A stretch of 64,000 nt of DNA from Providencia rettgeri (GTDB lineage: Bacteria > Pseudomonadota > Gammaproteobacteria > Enterobacterales > Enterobacteriaceae): NCBI GenBank assembly GCA_900455085.1, contig UGTZ01000001.1, positions 3,998,501-4,062,500 on the forward strand. Reading direction: 5' to 3'. Every line of letters begins with the position of its first letter. Within the stretch, counting starts at the first letter, position 1. The notes below the pieces were generated by a model, which was not told the DNA's origin, did no database searches, and was given only the letters and a program-made list of their open reading frames with translations. Below are positions 20,187 to 29,189 of the stretch, one piece after another. Made by a program: the position numbers and the translations under genes.

Positions 20187-20308
20187 AGATAAGATCCTCA
20201 TGTTGTAGTGAAACAGGTACGGCTCTTGGTTCTAAGTGACCCATACCTGTAGCTTTTACTTCAGCAACAGCCCGACGCCCCACGTCGGCTTTCTGCTTGC
20301 AGTTTTTC

Positions 20309-21493
20309 TTATTCTCTTTCGAACAACATTGAAATCCCTTGGCCACCACCAATACACATCGTGACTAACCCGGTGGCAACCTGACGGCGTTCCATTTCAT
20401 ACATTAACTTCACGGGCAAAATAGCCCCACTGGCACCCACTGGGTGACCCAAAGCAATTGCGCCACCATTCACATTCACCTTAGTGCTATCAAGAGATAA
20501 ATCATTCATAACTGCGATAGCTTGTGCCGCAAATGCTTCATTTAGCTCAATTAAGTCAATGTCTTTTACATTCATCTTGAGCTTTTCCATGAGTCGGCGC
20601 GTCGCTGGTGCAGGCCCAAAGCCCATAATGGCAGCGTCACAACCCGCAACTGCCCAATCGACCACTTTCATTTTTGGTTTCAGGCCACGTTTTTCTGCTT
20701 CTTCACGTCGCATCATCACTAATGCCGCAGCGCCATCATTAATCCCTGACGAGTTTGCCGCCGTGATCACACCGTCGGCTTTAAATGCAGGACGCAACTT
20801 AGCCAATTTGTCACGTGGTGTATCACGTGGATGTTCATCGGTATCAAAAATACGTGTGCCTTTACGGCCTTCCGGTATTTCTACTGGCAATATCTGGTCA
20901 GCAAAATAACCCGCTTGAATCGCTTTTAACGCTTTTTGCTGGCTGTCCCATGCAAAATCGTCCATCTCTTCGCGGGTAATATTGAACTGTTCTGCAACGT
21001 TTTCTGCAGTCATTCCGTTGTGATAAGGGCCTTCTGGCCAAGTTAGGATGGACGTTAATCCATCCTCGAGCACATCATTCCCCATGCGGTAGCCATAACG
21101 CGCTTTACGTAAGTAGTACGGCAGCATCGTCATATTTTCTGTACCGCATGCCACCACAACATCGGATTGACCAGTCTGCAGTAACATCATGCCATCGGCT
21201 AAAGCTTGTAACCCGGAACCACATTGGCGGTTAACCGAATATGCTGTAGTTTCTTTTGGTAGCCCTGCTCGCAGTTGGCAAATACGAGCGATAAAACCAC
21301 TTTCTGCAATTTGCCCAACATTACCCACAATGACTTCATCGACATCTTCGGGAGCAATTCCAGCTCTTTTCACGGCTTCACGGATAACCGCGGCCCCAAG
21401 GTCGTGCTGATGCGTATTTGCAAAGCTTCCTCCCATCGTGCCAATTGCTGTTCTCACACCACTGACAATGACAATATCATTCGCTTGTTTCAT
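20309..21493 (-). CDS. Acetyl-CoA C-acetyltransferase (thiolase)
   Basis: 394 residues. The acyl-enzyme Cys91 in NRQCGSG, the catalytic His in GHPVGASG and the second Cys in CIGGGQG are all present, as in biosynthetic/degradative thiolases of the AtoB/PhaA type. The enzyme condenses two acetyl-CoA or cleaves acetoacetyl-CoA. It is the third gene of a run with a reductase, a CoA-transferase and an acyl-CoA ligase; the set could degrade acetoacetate, 3-hydroxybutyrate or similar acids. A GC-rich imperfect hairpin lies about 25 bp past its stop without a clear U tract. Confidence 0.93.
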   Translation of the reverse strand: MKQANDIVIVSGVRTAIGTMGGSFANTHQHDLGAAVIREAVKRAGIAPEDVDEVIVGNVGQIAESGFIARICQLRAGLPKETTAYSVNRQCGSGLQALADGMMLLQTGQSDVVVACGTENMTMLPYYLRKARYGYRMGNDVLEDGLTSILTWPEGPYHNGMTAENVAEQFNITREEMDDFAWDSQQKALKAIQAGYFADQILPVEIPEGRKGTRIFDTDEHPRDTPRDKLAKLRPAFKADGVITAANSSGINDGAAALVMMRREEAEKRGLKPKMKVVDWAVAGCDAAIMGFGPAPATRRLMEKLKMNVKDIDLIELNEAFAAQAIAVMNDLSLDSTKVNVNGGAIALGHPVGASGAILPVKLMYEMERRQVATGLVTMCIGGGQGISMLFERE

Positions 21494-21502
21494 TATTTCC
21501 CC

Positions 21503-22240
21503 CTATAACACCATTCCGCCGCCAACATTGATCACTTCCCCATTGATATAACGCGCTTTATCAGAGGCTAAGAATGCAACACATTGGCCGACATCACGTG
21601 GATCGCCAGCAAAACCCGCAGGGATCTTGCTAATCATGATGTCCCAAACTTTTTCAGGTACACCACGAGTCATATCTGTATCAATAAATCCTGGGCAAAT
21701 CGCATTTACTGTGACACCTTTACGGGCTAGTTCACGGCAAGCCGTTTTAGTCAGACCAATAACCCCAGCTTTGGACGCGGCATAGTTGGCTTGCCCAACA
21801 TTCCCAAGCCAACTCGCCGAGGAAATATTGACAATTCGGCCACTTCCTTGCTCACGCATTAATTTTGCCGCTTCTTGCATGCAGTTAAATGTCCCTTTCA
21901 GATTGATATCAATCACTTTGTCCCAATCATCTTCCGTTAATTTATGCAGCATGCCATCTCGGTTGATCCCCGCATTATTCACCAGTACATCAATCGCCCC
22001 AAAATGTGCTAATGCGTTAGAAAATAAGGCATTCACCTCTTCACGTTTAGCAATGTCGCAAGGAATGAAAATGGCTTGATGGCCTTGTTCTTGTAGCTGT
22101 TTTGCACTTTCTTCACCTGATGACATGGCTAAATCAGAAATAACAACTTTTGCCCCTTCTTCTGCAAGTACCTGAGCAATCGCAAAACCAATACCTCTTG
22201 CAGAACCCGTCACAATGGCAACTTTATCTTTTACTAACAT
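21503..22240 (-). CDS. Short-chain dehydrogenase, FabG/PhaB-like
   Basis: 245 residues. Classical SDR motifs: TGSARGIG (NADP-binding), NNAG, catalytic Ser in NISSASW and YAASK. Ends with VGGGMVL in the manner of FabG. Starts 26 bp after the CoA-transferase and ends 9 bp before the thiolase, so the natural substrate is more likely a 3-hydroxyacyl-CoA/3-ketoacyl-CoA than an ACP thioester. Confidence 0.88.
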   Translation of the reverse strand: MLVKDKVAIVTGSARGIGFAIAQVLAEEGAKVVISDLAMSSGEESAKQLQEQGHQAIFIPCDIAKREEVNALFSNALAHFGAIDVLVNNAGINRDGMLHKLTEDDWDKVIDINLKGTFNCMQEAAKLMREQGSGRIVNISSASWLGNVGQANYAASKAGVIGLTKTACRELARKGVTVNAICPGFIDTDMTRGVPEKVWDIMISKIPAGFAGDPRDVGQCVAFLASDKARYINGEVINVGGGMVL

Positions 22241-22266
22241 GGATAAATTCCTCTTTAATATTGAAA

Positions 22267-23835
22267 CTACAAATACGAAATCAGACCAAAAGGCGCCTCT
22301 TCAAATAATGAAGAGTCCATCACTTTCAGATCAGGCGAAATTTCAGGTACGAAGTCCATATGGGCAAGAATGTCACGCTCTAGGTCGATACCGGGGGCAA
22401 TTTCAACCAATACAGGGGTTTTCCCCCCTAAAGTGAACACCGCACGCTCCGTGACAAAGTGCATGGTTTGGTTGATATTTCGCGCAACATCCGCATTCCA
22501 TGAAATTTGCCGTACTTGGTTAACTAACTTTCTAATATCCCCTTCCCGCACAATAGTTAATTGCCCATTTTCACAATGAATATCTAACCCTTTTGCCGTG
22601 AACGTTGAGCAAAACACTACGTGCCGAGCATTTTGGGTAATATCAATAAACCCACCTGCACCAGGGCAAATATTGCCTAACAATGTCGCATTGACATGAC
22701 CACTGGCATCCATTTCCCCTGCGCCCATATAGGTGATATCAACGCCTGCCCCGTTGTAGTACAACATTTGGTCTTGGTGACTAATCATCGCTGACAGGTT
22801 ACGGCCTATGCCAAAATCAATACCGCCGGCTTGAACGCCCCCCCAGATCCCTGACTCCACGGTAATATCAACCCGCTTGGTTGCATTTTCTTTCTGAATA
22901 ATTGAACCAATAACATCGTTTGGAATTCCCGTTCCTAAATTAATCACACAGTTTTCATATAGATAACGGCATGCAATTCGCCCAATCAATTTGCGAATAT
23001 CTAAAGGTAATGGCGTAGTTTGTTGGATAGGCGTGCGAATATCGCCGCATAGCGTTGGGTCAAAAAACCAGCTTGAGGATTGGCGATGGTCTTCTTCAGG
23101 GTTATCACACACGACAATGTGGTCAATAAAGCTAGCGGGAACCGTGACACGCTTAGGATGTAAAGTCCCTTCTTCAACACAATACTTCACTTGTGCAATC
23201 ACTTTGGCACCAAAGCGTTTAGCAGCCAGTACCGCATGTAAAACTTCTAACGCCATGGCTTCTTCATCGGTGGTGAGGTTACCTTTACTATCCGCATGGG
23301 TTCCTCTGATCACCACCACATCTAAAGGAATTTCTGGATACCACAACCATTCTTCCCCTTTGAAATTCACTTTTTCAACTAAAGGAGGAAGCGCCAACGT
23401 TTTAACGTTCATCCTCCCGCCTTCAAGATCAGGGTCGATAAATGTCCCTAACCCCACTTTGGATAAGCGTCCTGGTAAGCCTGCGGCCATTGCGCCATAT
23501 AAATGCACCATTTGCCCTTGCGGAAGACAATACGCTTCGACTTGATTGTCATTAATCATCTGCATCCATCTAGGCGCTAACCCCCAATGAGAACCAATAA
23601 TCCGTTTCACCATTCCTTCATGGGCAAAGTGTTGATTCCCGCGAATACGGTTACATTGCCCAGCCGCATGAACGAGAGTTAATTGATTTGGTACGCCCTC
23701 GGATAAAAAACGTTGTTCAATTGCCGATAAAATAGATTCAGCAGCACTGGTTAATGTCATTCCCACAGTACAAATTGTATCGCCATTATTAATTAATTTA
23801 GCGGCATCTTGTTTAGAAATAAATTTATTATTCAT
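22267..23835 (-). CDS. Family I CoA-transferase (YdiF/acetoacetate:acetyl-CoA type)
   Basis: 522 residues in one chain combining the alpha and beta halves, as in E. coli YdiF. The catalytic glutamate is Glu327 in TVESGIWGG and GTGIPNDV precedes it. Moves CoA between short-chain acids and 3-keto acids. It follows the ligase by 67 bp. Start ATG 23835 (MNNKFISKQDAAKLI). Confidence 0.9.
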   Translation of the reverse strand: MNNKFISKQDAAKLINNGDTICTVGMTLTSAAESILSAIEQRFLSEGVPNQLTLVHAAGQCNRIRGNQHFAHEGMVKRIIGSHWGLAPRWMQMINDNQVEAYCLPQGQMVHLYGAMAAGLPGRLSKVGLGTFIDPDLEGGRMNVKTLALPPLVEKVNFKGEEWLWYPEIPLDVVVIRGTHADSKGNLTTDEEAMALEVLHAVLAAKRFGAKVIAQVKYCVEEGTLHPKRVTVPASFIDHIVVCDNPEEDHRQSSSWFFDPTLCGDIRTPIQQTTPLPLDIRKLIGRIACRYLYENCVINLGTGIPNDVIGSIIQKENATKRVDITVESGIWGGVQAGGIDFGIGRNLSAMISHQDQMLYYNGAGVDITYMGAGEMDASGHVNATLLGNICPGAGGFIDITQNARHVVFCSTFTAKGLDIHCENGQLTIVREGDIRKLVNQVRQISWNADVARNINQTMHFVTERAVFTLGGKTPVLVEIAPGIDLERDILAHMDFVPEISPDLKVMDSSLFEEAPFGLISYL

Positions 23836-23902
23836 GATAAAACCTACCTGAAGGCTAATATTTCATAGCCCCTTTTTGATTAATTAAAAACTAATTTATA
23901 TT

Positions 23903-25420
23903 TTAGTTATTTAAAGAGTAATAGCGTAATTTCAAATCTTTCTTACTTATTTTCCCATTCCAAGTTCTAGGAAAATTACGTGTAAACATAATTCTTACTG
24001 GAACTTTATACGTTGGCACTCTATCTTTTAACCATTCAATAATTTCTTTACTGGTTAAACATACTTGGTTCTCAGGAATAATAAATGCAATGGGTTCTTC
24101 GCCATATATTGTACTTTCAATTGGAATGACCGCGACCTCATTAACGCCTGGGTAATTAGAAATCAAATCTTCGACTTCAATAGAATATATTTTTTCTCCA
24201 CCACGGTTAATCATGTCTTTAATTCGATCTTGAATATAAAGGAAACCATCATCATCCCTATAACCAATATCGCCGGTAAAAAACCAACCATCATTAAACG
24301 ACGTGGTATTCGCAGGGCTATCAGGCCAATAACGTTGAATAACAACATCCCCCTTAACCCAGATATTGCCAGTACTGTTAGCAGGTTTATCTTCACCTTT
24401 ATCATCTCTTATGGCCACCTGTAACCCAGGAACCGGAGTGCCTGAGCTCGCCTTTTTATCACTGTACCGAATATCTTCACGAAATACGGTGGCTGGGGAT
24501 GATGTCTCTGTCAAACCATAAATAGAATGAATGGATGTTTTAGCGAATATATAAGAAAGCTCTTTAATCGTGCCTTCATTCAAATGACCTGCACCACAAG
24601 CAATCATTTTTAATGAATTAAATCTTTCCAGATTAATACTTTTATTTTCTTTTATTTTTTGAATTAATAATATAAACACAGTTGGAGAACCATGTAAGAA
24701 TGTGATTTTTTCTTTTGCAATTGTTGAAATAATATCTTTTGCATTAAATTTCTTTTGAAGATAAACCGTCCCACCAATATGAATAAATAAAGCTAAAATA
24801 GCAGAAAGCCCAGTAATATGATAAATCGGTACTGCTAAAATTGTTTTATCGTGTTCAGATAACTTTAATGTTTCCTGATAGGCATATACTGCAGACAATA
24901 TATTCTTGTGTGTGATCACCGCACCTTTTGGTGCACCTGTTGTACCCGAAGTAAATATCACAACCGCGGGGTCTTCCTCATTAACTTGGTTGGTAAAGTT
25001 AATTTCTTCAGTAAGTATTAGATTACGCCACTGAGAAAGACTCATCCCTTTTGTACTGAACTGAGCTAACCATGGTTGATATGTGTCATCCCAAAAAATA
25101 GCATCCGCATTAATACAAGATAAATGCTCTTTGCCTTCAAACTCTTTCATTTTAGTACTTAAAGGAATGACCTGAATGCCTAGCCCTACAGCGGCATAAA
25201 ATAATTGGCAAAATTCAATCGTATTTCCCCAGCCGAGTACTATCCGATCACCTTTTTTCAACTGTGCGGCTGTAGTTAGCCACAACATTGTTTGGTTTAC
25301 TTTCTCAAGTAATTGGTGATAACTCCAACTTTGCTCTTCAAATACAATCGCAACAGCGTCTGGCTGCACTTTTGCCCTTTGTAATAAGCTTTGGTAGATG
25401 TTTGAATTTGGCGCAAGCAT
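23903..25420 (-). CDS. AMP-dependent acyl-CoA synthetase/ligase
   Basis: 505 residues from ATG 25420 (GGAG seven bases upstream); a GTG six codons earlier is less likely. ANL-superfamily motifs are complete: FTSGTTGAPKG, the YGLTETSS A5 motif, TGDIGYRDDDGFLYIQDRIKDMI and the terminal NGKISKKDL lysine. It activates a carboxylic acid as acyl-AMP and then acyl-CoA. The first gene of the four-gene run. Chain length or aromatic preference is not evident. Confidence 0.9.
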   Translation of the reverse strand: MLAPNSNIYQSLLQRAKVQPDAVAIVFEEQSWSYHQLLEKVNQTMLWLTTAAQLKKGDRIVLGWGNTIEFCQLFYAAVGLGIQVIPLSTKMKEFEGKEHLSCINADAIFWDDTYQPWLAQFSTKGMSLSQWRNLILTEEINFTNQVNEEDPAVVIFTSGTTGAPKGAVITHKNILSAVYAYQETLKLSEHDKTILAVPIYHITGLSAILALFIHIGGTVYLQKKFNAKDIISTIAKEKITFLHGSPTVFILLIQKIKENKSINLERFNSLKMIACGAGHLNEGTIKELSYIFAKTSIHSIYGLTETSSPATVFREDIRYSDKKASSGTPVPGLQVAIRDDKGEDKPANSTGNIWVKGDVVIQRYWPDSPANTTSFNDGWFFTGDIGYRDDDGFLYIQDRIKDMINRGGEKIYSIEVEDLISNYPGVNEVAVIPIESTIYGEEPIAFIIPENQVCLTSKEIIEWLKDRVPTYKVPVRIMFTRNFPRTWNGKISKKDLKLRYYSLNN

Positions 25421-25916
25421 GGACACACTCCGATACACCTGAATATGACTGATATGCTATCAATGTATAAAATACACTCCGACAAATTAGTGCCAATCTT
25501 CACAAATTATTCACACCCTTTTTTTATTTGAATTAGTGATCTGCACAACGAATTTGTTAACAATTTTGTTACTTACGTCTTATTTTAAGCGCTGGTTTTT
25601 ATTGAACATGAAGATATTTACCTTTTGTTATTATCTAACCATTCAAAATACATATTAATTTCGATGAATAACTCAACTATGATTGTGCGTATAAACAATG
25701 ACCCCCAGACTAAAAAGTCGCTCAGCAGTAATACTTAACTCATCTGCTTATCCTCTATATGTTCTTGCACTCTGTGCTATTTAGCCCTCCCACCAAACCA
25801 AATACGATAAAAACAGTGGAGAATTCACTAGAGATTGCTACAGTGTAAGACCTTCATAATGAAAAAATTGATGAGAAAAAAATCGCCACCTTTGCAAACG
25901 GTTAAGGAGATAACTC
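25421..25916. other. Intergenic space between divergent genes
   Basis: About 496 bp between the acyl-CoA ligase and the glutathione transferase gene. The right end carries AAGGAG shortly before the ATG at 25917. It must hold both promoters, but I see no convincing operator repeat, RNA or extra gene. Confidence 0.6.
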
Positions 25917-26756
25917 ATGGCAAACACCCCCTATATTCCCCCAAAAGTCTGGCAATGGGAGCAAGGTAACGGCGGAAAATTCGCCAATATTAATCGTCCA
26001 GTTTCCGGTGCAACTCACGAAAAATCTTTACCTATAGGTAAGCACCCACTACAGCTATATTCCTTAGGAACGCCGAACGGGCAAAAAGTCACTATCATGT
26101 TAGAGGAGTTATTAGCCCTTGGCATTAAAGAGGCAGAATATGACGCTTGGCTAATTAACATTGGTGAAGGCGACCAATTTAGTTCTGGTTTTGTTGAAAT
26201 TAACCCTAACTCAAAAATTCCCGCTTTAGTCGACAGAAGCGGCAAGGAGCCTATCCGAGTATTTGAGTCAGGCTCGATTCTGACCTATTTAGCCGAAAAA
26301 TTTTCTGCTTTTTTACCCACAACTCAGCCGGAACGAGCTGAAACCTTATCCTGGTTATTTTGGCAAATGGGCTCAGCACCTTTTGTTGGTGGCGGTTTTG
26401 GGCATTTTTATGCCTACGCACCTGAAAAGTTTGAATACCCAATTAACCGCTTTGCCATGGAAACTAAACGTCAATTAGATGTGTTAGACAAGCGTTTAGC
26501 AGAACATAAATATGTTGCAGGGGAAGACTACAGCATCGCTGATATCGCCATCTGGCCATGGTACGGTGCATTAGTGAAAGGTTGGCTTTATGATGCCGCA
26601 GAATTTCTATCTGTCCATGAATATAAAAATGTTATTCGTTGGGCTGATGAAATCTATGCACGCCCAGCAGTACAGCGAGGTCGCTGGGTTAATCGCCTAC
26701 AAGGTGACCCTGCACAACAAGTACGCGAACGCCACGATGCGAGTGATATAAGCTAG
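25917..26756 (+). CDS. yghU: YghU-type glutathione S-transferase/disulfide-bond oxidoreductase
   Basis: 279 residues. N-terminal extension (PYIPPKVWQW), then a thioredoxin-fold GST domain with GTPNGQKVTIMLEEL and NPNSKIPALVD, ESGSILTYLAE for glutathione binding, and a helical C-terminal domain (YSIADIAIWPW). Length and the threonine/asparagine pair in TPNG fit the Nu-class YghU, which shows glutathione disulfide-bond reductase activity rather than detoxifying transferase activity. It stands alone. Confidence 0.88.
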   Translation: MANTPYIPPKVWQWEQGNGGKFANINRPVSGATHEKSLPIGKHPLQLYSLGTPNGQKVTIMLEELLALGIKEAEYDAWLINIGEGDQFSSGFVEINPNSKIPALVDRSGKEPIRVFESGSILTYLAEKFSAFLPTTQPERAETLSWLFWQMGSAPFVGGGFGHFYAYAPEKFEYPINRFAMETKRQLDVLDKRLAEHKYVAGEDYSIADIAIWPWYGALVKGWLYDAAEFLSVHEYKNVIRWADEIYARPAVQRGRWVNRLQGDPAQQVRERHDASDIS

Positions 26757-27342
26757 TTATTAAGTTTATTACCATTACCAATACTGAGATTTATCGATTT
26801 TAAGTCTCAGTATTCCCCAACTAGCACAGTATTATTCCCCTAAAACCAAATACCCTTGGTTAAAGTCACAACTGTTTAAATAACATATCCCCATTAAAAT
26901 ATCTAAATATGAAGGTAATAAATCACATTCAGATAGTCTTATTTATACAATTAATACTAATTCTATTAGTATCCCTCCAAAAATAATGTTCCAAAATGAA
27001 CAGAAATATCTTAATAAATGCAAAATTCACAACTATTTTAGTAAGAATAATCTTATATTGATATTTTGTTTCAAAAAAAATCATATTAACAATATGTTAT
27101 AAAAATAACCATTCAATTGATAATGTTTTTTATTTTTATTTAAGATTCAAGCTATTAAACAAGTCATTATTAGAGCATCACTTATTTAGCTTGTAATTAG
27201 ATACATGTATTGTAATTAATCGATTTTATCGATTTAGCATACTGATTATTTATATTTAGAAAATACCTTTATCAAGAGTAATCTATATTCACAAATTAAA
27301 CAGCAATCCAAAAATTGAAATTTAAATTGGTATCCTAATAAA
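26757..27342. other. AT-rich leader region before the fimbrial cluster
   Basis: 586 bp, very AT-rich. A 10-bp hairpin (26780-26789 with 26805-26814, 15-nt loop) just after yghU lacks a U tract. Near the right end are two direct copies of TTGTAATTA (27191-27199 and 27210-27218) flanking the palindrome ATACATGTAT, and two ATCGAT sites. Probably regulatory DNA; no invertible element with long inverted repeats was recognised. Confidence 0.5.
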
Positions 27343-27609
27343 ATGAAGGACTCTATTTTTACTTGCTTAACTGTTTTAGAAAACAAAAAAAACATTACGC
27401 ATATAGTTGCCAAGAATATTGGTAAAAAAATTAAATTGCTAAGATCAGAATATCAGTTAAGTGGATCTGATTTAGCCAGAATTATAGGTATATCTCAACA
27501 ACAATTATCACGTTACGAAAATGGCCTTAGTGATATATCAACATCTAAAATCATGTTGATATCCGTGTATTTTAAGGTAGATGTCTGTTACTTCTTTAAA
27601 AAAGATTAA
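27343..27609 (+). CDS. MrpJ-type fimbria-associated HTH regulator
   Basis: 88 residues. The XRE-type helix-turn-helix GSDLARIIGISQQQLSRYENGLSDIS carries the SQQQxSRYE signature of the MrpJ family, whose members are encoded beside Proteus fimbriae and repress flagellar genes when fimbriae are made. A second, more diverged copy follows 38 bp downstream. Placed upstream of the structural genes, unlike mrpJ at the end of the P. mirabilis mrp operon. Confidence 0.85.
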   Translation: MKDSIFTCLTVLENKKNITHIVAKNIGKKIKLLRSEYQLSGSDLARIIGISQQQLSRYENGLSDISTSKIMLISVYFKVDVCYFFKKD

Positions 27610-27647
27610 CTCATCATATTTTCAATCCTCACATTTAGGTAAAGCAA

Positions 27648-27911
27648 ATGAATGATGAAGAAAATGTAAATATAAAATTAGGATATTTAATAAAAAGATT
27701 GAGAAAGAAAAAAGGAATTAGTGGAGCTGAATTAGCAAAAAAACTAAATGTAAGTCAACAACAAGTATCAAGATATGAGCGAGGAGCAACAAAACTAAGT
27801 TTTGAAAAATTAATCGAGTTAACAATCCATATTGACCTAGATTTATCTAAATTAAAGTCAGAAATTGAAAAAGAAATCTTATATATCAATGATTCAAGAG
27901 CATTATTGTAA
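27648..27911 (+). CDS. Second MrpJ-type HTH regulator
   Basis: 87 residues; GAELAKKLNVSQQQVSRYERGATKLS is the same SQQQ-SRYE recognition helix. Lysine-rich N terminus and an acidic C terminus. In tandem with the preceding gene, and separated from the major pilin by 136 bp that contain a long hairpin. Likely co-transcribed with its neighbour; may coordinate adhesion with motility. Confidence 0.85.
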   Translation: MNDEENVNIKLGYLIKRLRKKKGISGAELAKKLNVSQQQVSRYERGATKLSFEKLIELTIHIDLDLSKLKSEIEKEILYINDSRALL

Positions 27912-27970
27912 TATTCAATGACAAACGAAATTATTATTAATTAATAGCAATTAACTCTGATTGTTATTAA

Positions 27971-28005
27971 TTAATCTCACTATGAAATTAACATAATGAG
28001 ATTAA
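27971..28005. promoter_or_regulatory. Long inverted repeat before the major pilin gene
   Basis: TTAATCTCA (27971-27979) pairs exactly with TGAGATTAA (27997-28005); TATG/CATA inside extends it, with a 7-nt loop. There is no U tract after it, so it may be an operator or an mRNA-stabilising hairpin rather than a terminator. Confidence 0.5.
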
Positions 28006-28047
28006 CAATAATCATATTTATATATTTAACAGTAAAGGAAAAGATTG

Positions 28048-28584
28048 ATGAAAATCAAAAGTATTGCAATGGCAACCTTATTAGTTTTAGGCGGCGCTTC
28101 TGCAGCAAATGCGGCTGACCAAGGCCACGGTAAAGTTACTTTTAAAGGTGCGATTATTGAAGCACCATGTTCAATTGCACCAGAAAGTATTGACCAAACA
28201 ATTGAATTAGGCCAAATCTCTAATATGGCTTTAGCCGATGGCGGAAAATCATCACCTAAGGCATTTGAGATCGCACTACAAAACTGTAACGTTAGCAGCT
28301 TAACTAAAGGTGTTCAATTAACCTTTACTGGTGCATCTGCTGCATTCGATGAAGATAATAAAACGTTAGGTATTGTAGGTACAGGTAGTGGTGCAGGCGT
28401 TCAAATCACTAGCGGTAACGGTGAAGTTGTTACGATTAATACAGCAACGCCATTCCAACAAATTCAGGATGGTAGTAACACATTACAATTCTCTGCATAC
28501 CTGAAAGGTAATGGTGGTGATGTTTCAACTATTACTGCTGGTGAATTCAGTTCCGTAGCAGACTTCACTTTATCTTACGAATAA
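28048..28584 (+). CDS. Major fimbrial subunit, MrpA-like
   Basis: 178 residues. Sec signal peptide (MKIKSIAMATLLVLGGASAANA), then a type 1/MR/P pilin: GKVTFKGAIIEAPCSI with the first disulfide Cys, the second in ALQNCNV, and the closing beta-zipper FTLSYE with a penultimate tyrosine. ATG 28048 follows AAAGGA; codon use is richer in GC than the flanking genes, as expected for an abundant protein. First structural gene of the operon. Confidence 0.92.
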   Translation: MKIKSIAMATLLVLGGASAANAADQGHGKVTFKGAIIEAPCSIAPESIDQTIELGQISNMALADGGKSSPKAFEIALQNCNVSSLTKGVQLTFTGASAAFDEDNKTLGIVGTGSGAGVQITSGNGEVVTINTATPFQQIQDGSNTLQFSAYLKGNGGDVSTITAGEFSSVADFTLSYE

Positions 28585-28664
28585 AATTAGCCACCTTCTA
28601 ATTTTAACCTAAAAACACATGGATAGGTTTTTAGGTTCATTGGGCATAATGATAGAGCGAAAAT

Positions 28665-29189
28665 ATGCTATATAAATTTTCATGGTTGACATTCATTCTA
28701 TTATTAGGAACTAGTTTGTCATCATATTGTTCGGCTGAATCATTAATTACAATGAATGGAAGTATTATTGAGACCGCCTGTTCTATTGATATAAGTAGCA
28801 GAGATCAAACCATTGAAATGGGAAGCTTATCTATATCGCAAATGATTCGTGATGGCCAAAGTAACAAAAAAAAATTTTCAATAAAATTAATTAATTGTGT
28901 ACTCGAAAGAACTGAAACAAAAAAACCAAACTGGCAATATTTTACAGTAACATTTGATGGAGTTCATGATGGTAATTTGTTTACTGTCAATGGGCAAGCA
29001 GAAGGGTTTGGCATTGAAATTAGTAGTGCTGATGGTGAAGTCGTTTATCCAGGAAAGGTAATGTCATCGCAAGAATTAACTGATGGCAATCGTGATTTAA
29101 ATTACAACCTACGATTAATAAGAAATAATAAAGTTTTAGAACCAGGTAATTACTTTAGTCTAATAAAGTATAAATTAGATTATGAGTAA
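28665..29189 (+). CDS. Fimbrial minor subunit, MrpB-like
   Basis: 174 residues with a signal peptide ending SSYCSA, the pilin core NGSIIETACSIDI and a closing KYKLDYE. Resembles the major subunit in its first half (both have IIE-xxCSI and a DQTIE stretch), and its position between pilin and usher matches mrpB, whose product is thought to end fibre growth. Confidence 0.8.
   Translation: MLYKFSWLTFILLLGTSLSSYCSAESLITMNGSIIETACSIDISSRDQTIEMGSLSISQMIRDGQSNKKKFSIKLINCVLERTETKKPNWQYFTVTFDGVHDGNLFTVNGQAEGFGIEISSADGEVVYPGKVMSSQELTDGNRDLNYNLRLIRNNKVLEPGNYFSLIKYKLDYE

Noticed and set aside
20246..20300. GC-rich hairpin after the thiolase gene as a terminator
   Set aside because: The stem is bulged and no U tract follows on the transcribed strand.
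22991..23545. 184-codon plus-strand frame opposite the CoA-transferase
   Set aside because: Antisense to a gene with intact catalytic motifs; composition is that of a complementary-strand shadow.
26950..27342. Fimbrial phase-switch (invertible promoter)
   Set aside because: No pair of long inverted repeats flanking a promoter and no recombinase gene nearby could be found by eye.
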